DNA of 64,000 bases, taken from Flectonema sp. DT1601. Its lineage: Eukaryota > Euglenozoa > Diplonemea > Diplonemida > Diplonemidae. How positions within the stretch are numbered: the stretch's first letter is position 1; every line of letters begins with the position of its first letter. The position numbers and the translations under genes are program-made. Below, one piece after another: positions 52,483 to 62,900 of the stretch. The stretch spans positions 788,796 through 852,795 of the forward strand of contig OZ025826.1 in the NCBI GenBank assembly GCA_964019425.1, given 5' to 3'. Below the pieces are notes generated by a model that was given only the letters and a program-made list of their open reading frames with translations, did no database searches and was not told the DNA's origin.

Positions 52483-53700
52483 TGAATTTTTGTTTCAAAG
52501 AAACAAACAGGATTAAGGGAGAGGCAGAAAAAAAAAAAAAAAATAATATGAAGAGGAAATAATCAAACATGAAAAAAAAAAATAAAATAAAAATAAATAA
52601 ACGTTATATATAAGCAATTTCTTTTTTTTTTCGCAATTTTTTATTTATTTATTACTTTTCTGTCCCAACGGGACGACAAATGAAAAATGTCCTCCCTTAG
52701 CTGAAAATGCACACTGCACCCTGTTTTATCAAGTCCTTTGTTTTTGTTTTTCTGAAAGATATCTGCAGTTGTTGTTATATTAATATGCTAGCACGAAAAC
52801 GACAGCTAGGTTTATGATGATTGGATATGTGGCTTAGGTTATCTGTTTGTTACATTTGGAAGTATTTTACAACAGGTTTATCGAACCTGTATCTGCAATG
52901 TGTGCGACCCTGGGATGGGAATATAGGAATTTAGTTATATTAATAAGGTTATCGTTCATTATTTCCAATAAAATAGAAATGTGGGAAGAACTATGGGATG
53001 GCGGAACGCAGCCCCCCCCCCAACCCCCCCCAAGGGGGGGGAGCCACTAATAAAGGCCAACCTCCTGAAAAAGAATTAAGAAAAAACAAAAATGCCCTCA
53101 CCCAGGGTCGAACTGGACAGTTTACAGCCATTTTGGGTTTTGTAAAGAATGGTTAGTTCTGAAACTATTTGTGTAGGAAAGACCCTTTACCCAAAAAGAA
53201 ATGAAATCAAAGATTGCTTTTTCACAGCTTGGCACCTAAAACCCAAAACTCATTAAGAAGGAAAAGACTATTTTAAAAAGAAAATTTTTGCTAACTAAAT
53301 TGGCAGCCATACACCTAAATTTCAAAACCATACCACTTACTAACAAAATTTCTTTCTCATCACTTTTTATATTTTAAGAAAATGGTTAACAGGGATTTAT
53401 GAAGACTTTTGGATAGATCAACTATATGTTCCCATCTTTTTTAGGAGGTCTGTAGAAAAAAATAAATCTTTCAGAAAATATTATAAAGGGAAGATTTCTT
53501 CTGAAGAATTTTTTTTTAACTACCTACTAAATTGGCAACCATACACTTAAATTTCAAAACCATACTAAAAAAGAATTTTCATCACATTTTATACTTTAAG
53601 AAAATGGTTACCCATCTTTTTTAGACCTGCTCGGGCACAAAAATCCAGCATTTTTCCTTAGGCAAAAATGAATCTTACTTACTTCCTACTGAAGAAAATT
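52483..53700. other. AT-rich repeat-derived stretch
   Basis: No gene is seen. A-rich stretches lie at 52529-52600. A C-run/G-run hairpin sits at 53023-53042. Two diverged copies of a roughly 170-bp sequence containing AAATTGGCA(G/A)CCATACAC and AAGAAAATGGTTA occur at about 53280-53450 and 53510-53640. Confidence 0.5.
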
Positions 53701-53701
53701 G

Positions 53702-53978
53702 GCAGCTTAAATTTGTTTGCAGGAAAAAAGTAAGCAGCTAAAACTTGCTTGCGGGAAGAGAATAAGCAGCTAAAATTTGCTTGCGGGAAGAAAATAAGCA
53801 GCTAAAATTTGCTTGCAGGAAGAAAAAAGCAGCTAAAAATTGCTTGCGGGAAGAAAATTAGCAGCTAAAATTTGCTTGCGGGAAGAAAATAAGTAGCTAA
53901 AATTTGCTTGCGGGAAGAGAATCAGCAGCTAAAATTTGCTTGCAAGAAGAAAATTAGCAGCCAAAACTTGCTCAGGGG
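53702..53978 (+). repeat. Minisatellite, 32-34 bp unit, about 8 copies
   Basis: Head-to-tail units of the form GCAGCTAAAATTTGCTTGCG then GGAAGAAAATAA, with single-base differences between copies. The last copy degenerates into CTCAGGGGTGC. Each unit contains TTGCGGG, like the G-rich strand of the terminal 8-bp satellite. Confidence 0.88.
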
Positions 53979-54103
53979 TGCTACATAAGCATTGATTGCA
54001 GAAAGGTGGCAAAAATGAAAGGAATTATTTATTAAAACCCAAATTGTCTAAACCATAACAAAAAGACAGCTTGGCACCAAAACTCTAAAACCTATTCTCC
54101 TCA

Positions 54104-54930
54104 GGGACTTGTGAAGCCTTTTCGAGATCGATAGGCCAAGGGATAACCATAAAAAGGGTTGGAGGTGAGTGGCACAAAAAGCAGTAAAAAAAAAAAAAAA
54201 AAAATCCCATGACAAAGGCAAATAACTGCAAAAGCAGCAATTCTCTTTCCGCAAACGCCCCCCCGTGGGTCATTTGGTAGTGCCAACCTGCAACAGGTTA
54301 ACATGCAACACTCTACCTTTCTTCCCGTAATGCGTGACACCATTCAACACTTACGTAGCACTTAGCACCAGGCCTGCTTGCGGGAAGAAACAGAAGAAGC
54401 CTCATTCCCAGTACGGAAGTAGCTAGGCCTGGCGCTTACATAGCACTTCTGGGCGACCTAATATTATTCCTGTAATGCGTGACACTATTACGTAGCACTT
54501 AGCACCAGGCCTGCTAGCGGGAAGAAACAGAAGCCTCATTCCCAGTACGGAAGTAGCTAGGCCTGGCCAGCTTACAGTGCTGCGTAAGTTTTGACTGGCA
54601 AACAACTGCAAAACTTTTTTCTCCACCCAGAAATTTGTGAAGACTTTTCGGGGCCGATAGACCGAGAGATAACCATAAAAAAAGATGTACTCATGTTTTT
54701 TTGGAGGTGAGTGGCACAAAAAGTGGTAAAAAAAAAAAAAAAAATTCCGTGACAAAGGCAAATAACATCAATTTTCTTTCTGCAAACGCCCGCCGTGGAT
54801 CAATTTGGTAGCGCCGACTTGCCACAGGTCAATATGCAACGCTACTTTTCTTTCCGTAATGCGTGGCACCAGTCAACACTTATGTTGCACTTAGAACCAG
54901 ACCTTCTTGCGGGAATGCAAAGAAGAATTG
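54104..54930 (+). repeat. Diverged segmental duplication (two and a half copies)
   Basis: Unit 1 (about 54104-54432) and unit 2 (about 54631-54930) share CGATAG(G/A)CC, GATAACCATAAAAA, GGAGGTGAGTGGCACAAAAA, a run of A, GACAAAGGCAAATAAC, the TTTGGTAG(T/C)GCC block and CCGTAATGCGTG(A/G)CACC. The end of unit 1 recurs alone at 54469-54570 (AGCACTTAGCACCAGGCCTGC to AGTAGCTAGGCCTGG). It encodes nothing. Confidence 0.8.
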
Positions 54931-55028
54931 GTGTGTAATTAGGTGAGGCCTGGCCTGGGTACCTGGCCAGGACTTGGTGGATTTCCTCAGAACCCAAAAT
55001 ATCCCCAATGCTGACAATTATATAGGAG

Positions 55029-55047
55029 AAACCCGCAAACCCGCAAA
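55029..55047 (+). repeat. AAACCCGC units at the left edge of the retroelement
   Basis: Two complete 8-bp units and the start of a third, directly against the left direct repeat of the retroelement. The same unit resumes directly after the element's right end at 59969. Confidence 0.9.
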
Positions 55048-55226
55048 CCTCACCTTTACAGGGAACAGCTCAAATGGCATAGCGATATCACAGCCTTGAT
55101 TTAGCGCTTGGCGCCGACTTCTTGTAAAGAGATTTTACTTTATTTCGCCGTTATTCTCTGGTGAATATTGTTCTTTCTACTTTCAGGTTTGGCTGGCTTT
55201 GCTTTAAAGAAAACAACTTTTTTGTT
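55048..55226 (+). repeat. Retroelement left direct repeat (A1)
   Basis: A 179-bp repeat beginning CCTCACCTTTACAGGGAACA, nearly identical to 59748-59926. It contains a TTGATTTAGCGCTTGGCGCC stretch and ends just before the gag-like start, so it probably includes the element's promoter or leader. Confidence 0.9.
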
Positions 55227-55236
55227 TTTTTTTTAA

Positions 55237-56637
55237 ATGGCAAAAAGCTACGATTTCGAGTTCCCGTCAGCATTAGCTGAGGCATGGGGACGGAGGGTCG
55301 GAGAAGTCCCGCAAAGACAGCATGTTGACTTGGTGAAGTTGGTGAAGCTTGTACCAATACCAGTTGACTTGGCTTTGTTGGAGTCCGATAGGGGGTTGCA
55401 GAGCCTGGTTAGGCTTACTGTTGCCCTTTGCCTTGGGGTGCAGTATGCAGCGATTGAAAAAGTTTCAATCAAAAAGATGTTGGTAGTGTTGGCAATGATG
55501 TCTTCGGTGAATAGGGCCGGCGTTGCGGAGCGGGCTGCGAAGGCAAGCAGTCGCCTGGCTTCGGGGGATTCGAACCGCCTGGTGACCCATGATGAAGCTG
55601 CGGATGCAATGGAGAGTTTGCGCGTCGACACTGATGTGTTGAGGAAGGCAACGGCTGAGAGCTTACGCCAAGGCGAAGAGAAAATCCAAGGACTGAGGAG
55701 CGAGGCTGGTCAGGCGTTTGCGGATCTACATCGCGGTGCACAATCGACAAGGCGGCACATGACGGAAGCGGGGTCCCGCCAGACACGGATGGAGGAGATG
55801 ATGCAGGGGTTCGTTCAGCAGCAGCAGTCCGTGATGGCGCGACTGGAAGGTGAGATTGAAACCCTGAAGGCAGGTATGGGAAGGCCGCAAGTTGTTCCAC
55901 AAGGGCCACCGCCGGTTAGGACGGATCAGGACTCAATGATGAGCTCCATTACGGCAGCGATCCAGCAAGCTGCAACAAAGCCACAGGTAACAGAAGGTTT
56001 TCCTCCAAGCATGGTGGTAGGCTCCAAGGTTACGGACGGAGGCTCAAGAGGGATTGTTGTCTGCGTGGCACCGGCTGATGTGACGATTGCAGTCTTGCAC
56101 AACGACAGTGGGCTGTGGCGCCTCACACCAGAGGAGTTCAGGGCAGGGGGCTGGTCGGTGCAGCATTGGAACCCGGAAATTGCCGCGTCGCATGCACCTG
56201 TTGAGGACATCGCGAGGAATGCGGGGTTGTGGCTGGGATATGCGGAGCGTGATGACGTGTGCCGTTCGCTGCTGAGGCGCGCGATTGTTGAGAGGTATTC
56301 CGGGGGCTCTGGGGCAGTTGCGAGTGAGGTAGTGAAGAGGCTTGCGAATGCAGTTGAGAGGGCTGTTTTGGGAGGTACGGAAGGGGCCATAGCGGCACTA
56401 CACCAGATGATGGAGTGGCAGCTGCTGCGCACAGAGAACGGGCCGCGGGGAGCTGAAGCATACTACGAAACCCTTGATGCTGCGAGGGATACCCCGTCGA
56501 CAGCGCAGGCAAGGAAGGCAGCGCAGAAAGTGTCGAAGGGGCACCGGGTGGGGGCGACCCATAAGGGGCCACCGGCTGCTCCTCCAAGGGCGTATGTTCC
56601 AAGTTCAAAAAACGGGCAGTTGGGCAGGGGAAAATGA
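55237..56637 (+). CDS. Retroelement gag-like protein
   Basis: A 466-residue open frame at the 5' end of the element. Its central part is helical and coiled-coil (ESLRQGEEKIQGLRSEAG, then a Q-rich stretch), with a more globular second half. It lacks a zinc knuckle. The position directly after the left repeat and before the recombinase fits the gag-like first frame of DIRS-order elements. No sequence family is recognised beyond that. Confidence 0.75.
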   Translation: MAKSYDFEFPSALAEAWGRRVGEVPQRQHVDLVKLVKLVPIPVDLALLESDRGLQSLVRLTVALCLGVQYAAIEKVSIKKMLVVLAMMSSVNRAGVAERAAKASSRLASGDSNRLVTHDEAADAMESLRVDTDVLRKATAESLRQGEEKIQGLRSEAGQAFADLHRGAQSTRRHMTEAGSRQTRMEEMMQGFVQQQQSVMARLEGEIETLKAGMGRPQVVPQGPPPVRTDQDSMMSSITAAIQQAATKPQVTEGFPPSMVVGSKVTDGGSRGIVVCVAPADVTIAVLHNDSGLWRLTPEEFRAGGWSVQHWNPEIAASHAPVEDIARNAGLWLGYAERDDVCRSLLRRAIVERYSGGSGAVASEVVKRLANAVERAVLGGTEGAIAALHQMMEWQLLRTENGPRGAEAYYETLDAARDTPSTAQARKAAQKVSKGHRVGATHKGPPAAPPRAYVPSSKNGQLGRGK

Positions 56638-56688
56638 ATCCTTGCCCCCACAAAACCAGCCAGCTACGGGGCACTGGTTGGCAGCGTT

Positions 56689-57720
56689 ATGAGGATGTCC
56701 CCAAGACAAGGGTCCGGCGGGTGTGGGCACCCAGTGGTAGTGACTACAGCTACAAAGGGTTCGCCGGGCATCCCATCGCTCTTTGGAAGGGTTGTGCTGG
56801 AGCACATTGCCAGGGAGCAGCACGATACCGGAAGAACTGGGGAGGCAGACGTCGACTACGACGTGGCTCTAGAAAGGCTCGGGATCGTGATTGCCAACCT
56901 CTGGGCAACAGAGACGACGTCGAAGAGACGCAACCTCTGGGGAAGGATGGAGAGATGGGCTCGGTCGCGAGGGCTCCCCGTCGATGCCGAGACCGCGGCT
57001 CTATTCGTCGTGGCAACAGGTGTCCGCCCCCAGGGGCAACTTCAGTATGCCAAGGCACTGTCGGGTGTCTTCCGTCACCTGGGAGTGGAGAACCAGCCCC
57101 TTCTAAGTCTCGCAGGCGCTTTGAGGACGGACGGTGCGTCGATTCCGGTGACGCAGGCAAGGCCGATGACGAGGCAGCAACTGCTAGGTTGGGTGCGGCA
57201 GCTGGGACCGGAGCTGAGGCTGGCGGCTCTCGTTTGCTGGAAGACGGCATCTCGCTGGGGGGAGGTGCGCCTCTTGACATCAGAGCACTTCATTTTGGTC
57301 GAAGACTCGGAGGTGATTGTGGATTGGGGGGTCCTGCCGAAGCACCGCCGCGGGAACCCGTACGTCGCTTCGAGGTGGGCGGTGATCCGGGGCGATTTGG
57401 TGGGAGAGATTGCAGCTCTCGTCAGGCTTCTGTCCCCGTTCGACCTCCTCGCGGAGGCAACAACAGGGAGGATTGCGCACCACTGGCAACAGGTCCCTGG
57501 GATGGAAGGGTTGACAGGGCACTCCATAAAAAGAGGTGCGGCATCCGTTCTGATGGCCGCCCTCGCAGATGGGAGGATTGCCGATGCGGTACTGGTGTCT
57601 CGCCTCCTGAAGCACTCGGAAGGAGGGCCGGCGATATCGCAAACGACGCTGAGGTACAGCTCGAATGCAGTCGACACGGCACGCGCTCTCCAGACTTGGA
57701 AGGTGACGAGATTGCTTTGA
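56689..57720 (+). CDS. Retroelement tyrosine recombinase
   Basis: A 343-residue frame 50 bases after the gag-like frame. The second half carries the tyrosine-recombinase signature: an arginine in TASRWGEV, the GHSIKRGA box, RLLKHSE and the presumed nucleophile in TLRYSS. This enzyme class inserts a circular cDNA by site-specific recombination and so makes no target-site duplication, which fits the clean satellite junctions. It overlaps the next coding region at its 3' end. Confidence 0.88.
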   Translation: MRMSPRQGSGGCGHPVVVTTATKGSPGIPSLFGRVVLEHIAREQHDTGRTGEADVDYDVALERLGIVIANLWATETTSKRRNLWGRMERWARSRGLPVDAETAALFVVATGVRPQGQLQYAKALSGVFRHLGVENQPLLSLAGALRTDGASIPVTQARPMTRQQLLGWVRQLGPELRLAALVCWKTASRWGEVRLLTSEHFILVEDSEVIVDWGVLPKHRRGNPYVASRWAVIRGDLVGEIAALVRLLSPFDLLAEATTGRIAHHWQQVPGMEGLTGHSIKRGAASVLMAALADGRIADAVLVSRLLKHSEGGPAISQTTLRYSSNAVDTARALQTWKVTRLL

Positions 57721-59390
57721 GTAAGGCGGATGTGTATACTGCGCTGGGTAGGAACGTCGCTCGGGGCACTTCGATGCATAGCATTGCCCGCAGGGGGAAG
57801 AGGACACGTATTCCGGCGACGGAGGGGGAACGTAGGTCGCCTCTTCACGTGGGGTCGATTGAGCCGATGGATGTTCAGGGATTGCGCAGCCGCCTTTCAG
57901 CTGATGCGAGGGAGAGGTTTGACACAGTTTGGAAGATGACTTTCTACCCTGTAGTTGGCAGGCGCAGGCAACCTCCCGAATCATCTTTATCGTCGGAGCA
58001 TGCTGGCCTCCTTGTTGAACACTCGGTTGCTCGGGTAGCGATTGGGCCCGGGCGATCAGGGAATGTCCCGTTCACGGTGTTGGAGGAGAAGCCGGAGGGG
58101 CTGAGGCAGCGGTTTATCCTCTGGACGAGGGATGCGAACCGCTGGGCAGAGGGGCTGTACAAGGCGAAGGTTCCGCTCAGGCACGTTTCTGGTTACCTCG
58201 ATTCGGTGAGGGCTGAGTGTGCCACGACGAGGGACTTTAAGACCGGGTTCTATGCCATTGAAATACCAGAGGATGCGCGTGACCTTTTTCGCTTTCGTGC
58301 AGCCGACGGGTTGTGGTATGAGCTCTGCCGTCTGCCGATGGGGCATGTGTGTGCTCCCGAAGTCATGCACACGCTTGCGGCGGCAGCAGCTGGTGATCCG
58401 TCTTATGTGAGTGATAGGTGGGCAGCGACTGGTGTGGATGTTGATATCTTCATTGATAACATTCGCTACACTGGTGATTCTGGCGCTGTGCTCGCGGCGA
58501 CCTATAATTTGGACGAGACTGCTGATCGCTGTAACCTGACATGGAAGCCGGCCGATAGCAATACGGCGGCCCAGAAGTATACATTTCTTGGCGTTGACTT
58601 CGACCATGGCAGCCATGAGGTTCGTGCCAGTGAGAAGATTAGGAGGAAGATCATGGAGTGTGACCTCTTATCGATGGGGGCAGGTGCGATCGAGTCCCTT
58701 GGGGGCCGTCTCATGCATGCTTCCGCTATCTCGGCCACCTCACCAGGGGCTTTCTGGTTTGCGATGAAGTTCATCCGAAGGATTTCGAACAGCCTGAATA
58801 GCGGCAGACGGGCACCTTCTGATGTTGTACGGATACCACGGTCTGTTCAGAGAGAGCTGGCATCATGGTCAAATGAAGCGGTTAATGGGAGGTTGATTTC
58901 CGAACCTTTCAGCCACCAGGAGAAGCTCTTTACTGTATTTATCGATGCCTCGCTTCGTGGCTGGGGGGGTGTGATCGTTGACGATGCGACGGCTGAGGTG
59001 ACCGTTCTTGGGAACTCCTAGGGGCCGTCTGAGCAGTCGCTACATATTAATATTCTGGAGGCACTGGCTCTCAGGAATACTGTTGTGGCATTGCCGGATT
59101 CTTGCAACGGGCGGTCTGTGGCGTTCTGGATTGACAACACATCGGTTTTGGGCGTTGCGCGCAAGCGGATGTCTATGAGATGCCGCCGACTTAATGATGC
59201 AGTAGTTCAGTCCATTACATTTCTTAGGGAACGACAGATTTCATTTGAGATGAGATACATCGTTTCTGCACAGAACCCAGCCGACCTCCCATCACGCATT
59301 GAGCCTTGCAAGATAGACTCTCTTGCTCATATGCGTGATGTCCAACTTGCGGTGCAGGAATTTTTGACTCGCGATGTGGTGGTGGCGTGA
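57700..59390 (+). mobile_element. Retroelement reverse transcriptase-RNase H region
   Basis: This region encodes the reverse transcriptase, with the catalytic-box variant DIFIDNIRY where most retroelements have xxDD, the upstream AIEIPEDARDLFRF and LPMGHVCAP segments, and LGVDF further on. It continues into an RNase H domain (FIDASLRGWGG, then WIDNTSVLGVARK). Its length and order fit the DIRS group. Confidence 0.82.
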
Positions 59391-59410
59391 CGGCGCCCCC
59401 GTCCCGTGGC
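59386..59410 (+). repeat. Retroelement split repeat B1
   Basis: A 25-bp GC-rich sequence (CGTGACGGCGCCCCCGTCCC then GTGGC) at the 3' end of the RNase H region, repeated exactly at 59944-59968. Confidence 0.88.
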
Positions 59411-59747
59411 CATGCATGCCTTTCGCAGCTTGGTCCGGACGATTTCGCCTCTGTGGCGCCCTGCTACCCCCGTCGCAAATGAATATACTTCGTACGTGGA
59501 CAATACTTCAACTATCGATTACTATAATTCACAACCATCATCTCCCATCACAGCTGCGATATACTTTATGGATGAGACACGACGGCATGTCAGAATTCGA
59601 TATAGCTGATCAATTGCAATTATCCTTAATTGGATTCCGTCATTCTCCTTTAGTATTAATTGCTTGCTTACTCCCTCTCTGTTTTCTATTTCATTATTAC
59701 TTTTACATTTCTATAGCAGATATCGCATAGAAAATGCAGAGCGGTTC

Positions 59748-59926
59748 CCTCACCTTTACAGGGAACAGCTCAACTGGCATAGCGATATCACAGCCTTGAT
59801 TTAGCGCTTGGCGCCGACTTCTTGTAAAGAGATTTTACTTTATTTCGCCGTTATTCTCTGGTGAATATTGTTCTTTCTACTTTCAGGTTTGGCTGGCTTT
59901 GCTTTAAAGAAAACAACTTTTTTGTT
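59748..59926 (+). repeat. Retroelement right direct repeat (A2)
   Basis: Second copy of the 179-bp A repeat, differing from A1 by very few bases. It is followed by a short C-rich spacer and by B2, giving the split order A1...B1 A2 B2. Confidence 0.9.
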
Positions 59927-59943
59927 CCCACCCACCCGACCCC

Positions 59944-59968
59944 CGTGACGGCGCCCCCGTCCCGTGGC
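59944..59968 (+). repeat. Retroelement split repeat B2 / right end
   Basis: Exact copy of 59386-59410. It marks the right end of the element; the AAACCCGC satellite starts at the next base. Confidence 0.88.
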
Positions 59969-62900
59969 AAACCCGCAAACCCGCAAACCCGCAAACCCGC
60001 AAACCCGCAAACCCGCAAACCCGCAAACCCGCAAACCCGCAAACCCGCAAACCCGCAAACCCGCAAACCCGCAAACCCGCAAACCCGCAAACCCGCAAAC
60101 CCGCAAACCCGCAAACCCGCAAACCCGCAAACCCGCAAACCCGCAAACCCGCAAACCCGCAAACCCGCAAACCCGCAAACCCGCAAACCCGCAAACCCGC
60201 AAACCCGCAAACCCGCAAACCCGCAAACCCGCAAACCCGCAAACCCGCAAACCCGCAAACCCGCAAACCCGCAAACCCGCAAACCCGCAAACCCGCAAAC
60301 CCGCAAACCCGCAAACCCGCAAACCCGCAAACCCGCAAACCCGCAAACCCGCAAACCCGCAAACCCGCAAACCCGCAAACCCGCAAACCCGCAAACCCGC
60401 AAACCCGCAAACCCGCAAACCCGCAAACCCGCAAACCCGCAAACCCGCAAACCCGCAAACCCGCAAACCCGCAAACCCGCAAACCCGCAAACCCGCAAAC
60501 CCGCAAACCCGCAAACCCGCAAACCCGCAAACCCGCAAACCCGCAAACCCGCAAACCCGCAAACCCGCAAACCCGCAAACCCGCAAACCCGCAAACCCGC
60601 AAACCCGCAAACCCGCAAACCCGCAAACCCGCAAACCCGCAAACCCGCAAACCCGCAAACCCGCAAACCCGCAAACCCGCAAACCCGCAAACCCGCAAAC
60701 CCGCAAACCCGCAAACCCGCAAACCCGCAAACCCGCAAACCCGCAAACCCGCAAACCCGCAAACCCGCAAACCCGCAAACCCGCAAACCCGCAAACCCGC
60801 AAACCCGCAAACCCGCAAACCCGCAAACCCGCAAACCCGCAAACCCGCAAACCCGCAAACCCGCAAACCCGCAAACCCGCAAACCCGCAAACCCGCAAAC
60901 CCGCAAACCCGCAAACCCGCAAACCCGCAAACCCGCAAACCCGCAAACCCGCAAACCCGCAAACCCGCAAACCCGCAAACCCGCAAACCCGCAAACCCGC
61001 AAACCCGCAAACCCGCAAACCCGCAAACCCGCAAACCCGCAAACCCGCAAACCCGCAAACCCGCAAACCCGCAAACCCGCAAACCCGCAAACCCGCAAAC
61101 CCGCAAACCCGCAAACCCGCAAACCCGCAAACCCGCAAACCCGCAAACCCGCAAACCCGCAAACCCGCAAACCCGCAAACCCGCAAACCCGCAAACCCGC
61201 AAACCCGCAAACCCGCAAACCCGCAAACCCGCAAACCCGCAAACCCGCAAACCCGCAAACCCGCAAACCCGCAAACCCGCAAACCCGCAAACCCGCAAAC
61301 CCGCAAACCCGCAAACCCGCAAACCCGCAAACCCGCAAACCCGCAAACCCGCAAACCCGCAAACCCGCAAACCCGCAAACCCGCAAACCCGCAAACCCGC
61401 AAACCCGCAAACCCGCAAACCCGCAAACCCGCAAACCCGCAAACCCGCAAACCCGCAAACCCGCAAACCCGCAAACCCGCAAACCCGCAAACCCGCAAAC
61501 CCGCAAACCCGCAAACCCGCAAACCCGCAAACCCGCAAACCCGCAAACCCGCAAACCCGCAAACCCGCAAACCCGCAAACCCGCAAACCCGCAAACCCGC
61601 AAACCCGCAAACCCGCAAACCCGCAAACCCGCAAACCCGCAAACCCGCAAACCCGCAAACCCGCAAACCCGCAAACCCGCAAACCCGCAAACCCGCAAAC
61701 CCGCAAACCCGCAAACCCGCAAACCCGCAAACCCGCAAACCCGCAAACCCGCAAACCCGCAAACCCGCAAACCCGCAAACCCGCAAACCCGCAAACCCGC
61801 AAACCCGCAAACCCGCAAACCCGCAAACCCGCAAACCCGCAAACCCGCAAACCCGCAAACCCGCAAACCCGCAAACCCGCAAACCCGCAAACCCGCAAAC
61901 CCGCAAACCCGCAAACCCGCAAACCCGCAAACCCGCAAACCCGCAAACCCGCAAACCCGCAAACCCGCAAACCCGCAAACCCGCAAACCCGCAAACCCGC
62001 AAACCCGCAAACCCGCAAACCCGCAAACCCGCAAACCCGCAAACCCGCAAACCCGCAAACCCGCAAACCCGCAAACCCGCAAACCCGCAAACCCGCAAAC
62101 CCGCAAACCCGCAAACCCGCAAACCCGCAAACCCGCAAACCCGCAAACCCGCAAACCCGCAAACCCGCAAACCCGCAAACCCGCAAACCCGCAAACCCGC
62201 AAACCCGCAAACCCGCAAACCCGCAAACCCGCAAACCCGCAAACCCGCAAACCCGCAAACCCGCAAACCCGCAAACCCGCAAACCCGCAAACCCGCAAAC
62301 CCGCAAACCCGCAAACCCGCAAACCCGCAAACCCGCAAACCCGCAAACCCGCAAACCCGCAAACCCGCAAACCCGCAAACCCGCAAACCCGCAAACCCGC
62401 AAACCCGCAAACCCGCAAACCCGCAAACCCGCAAACCCGCAAACCCGCAAACCCGCAAACCCGCAAACCCGCAAACCCGCAAACCCGCAAACCCGCAAAC
62501 CCGCAAACCCGCAAACCCGCAAACCCGCAAACCCGCAAACCCGCAAACCCGCAAACCCGCAAACCCGCAAACCCGCAAACCCGCAAACCCGCAAACCCGC
62601 AAACCCGCAAACCCGCAAACCCGCAAACCCGCAAACCCGCAAACCCGCAAACCCGCAAACCCGCAAACCCGCAAACCCGCAAACCCGCAAACCCGCAAAC
62701 CCGCAAACCCGCAAACCCGCAAACCCGCAAACCCGCAAACCCGCAAACCCGCAAACCCGCAAACCCGCAAACCCGCAAACCCGCAAACCCGCAAACCCGC
62801 AAACCCGCAAACCCGCAAACCCGCAAACCCGCAAACCCGCAAACCCGCAAACCCGCAAACCCGCAAACCCGCAAACCCGCAAACCCGCAAACCCGCAAAC

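Larger units (their letters stand above)
55048..59968 (+). mobile_element. Tyrosine-recombinase retroelement (DIRS/Ngaro/VIPER group), nearly whole
   Basis: A 4.9 kb element with three coding parts in the order gag-like, tyrosine recombinase, reverse transcriptase-RNase H. It has split direct repeats in place of LTRs: A1 (55048-55226), B1 (59386-59410), A2 (59748-59926), B2 (59944-59968). Such repeats, with a tyrosine recombinase in place of an integrase, define the DIRS-like order. The recombinase lying upstream of the reverse transcriptase is, from memory, the layout of trypanosomatid VIPER rather than Ngaro. Base composition (GC-rich) differs strongly from the host genes. The A repeats are almost identical to one another, so insertion looks recent. 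It looks nearly whole, with about one break. Confidence 0.88.

Noticed and set aside
53702-53978. CRISPR-like array
   Set aside because: There are no unique spacers; the whole unit repeats, and the genome is eukaryotic.
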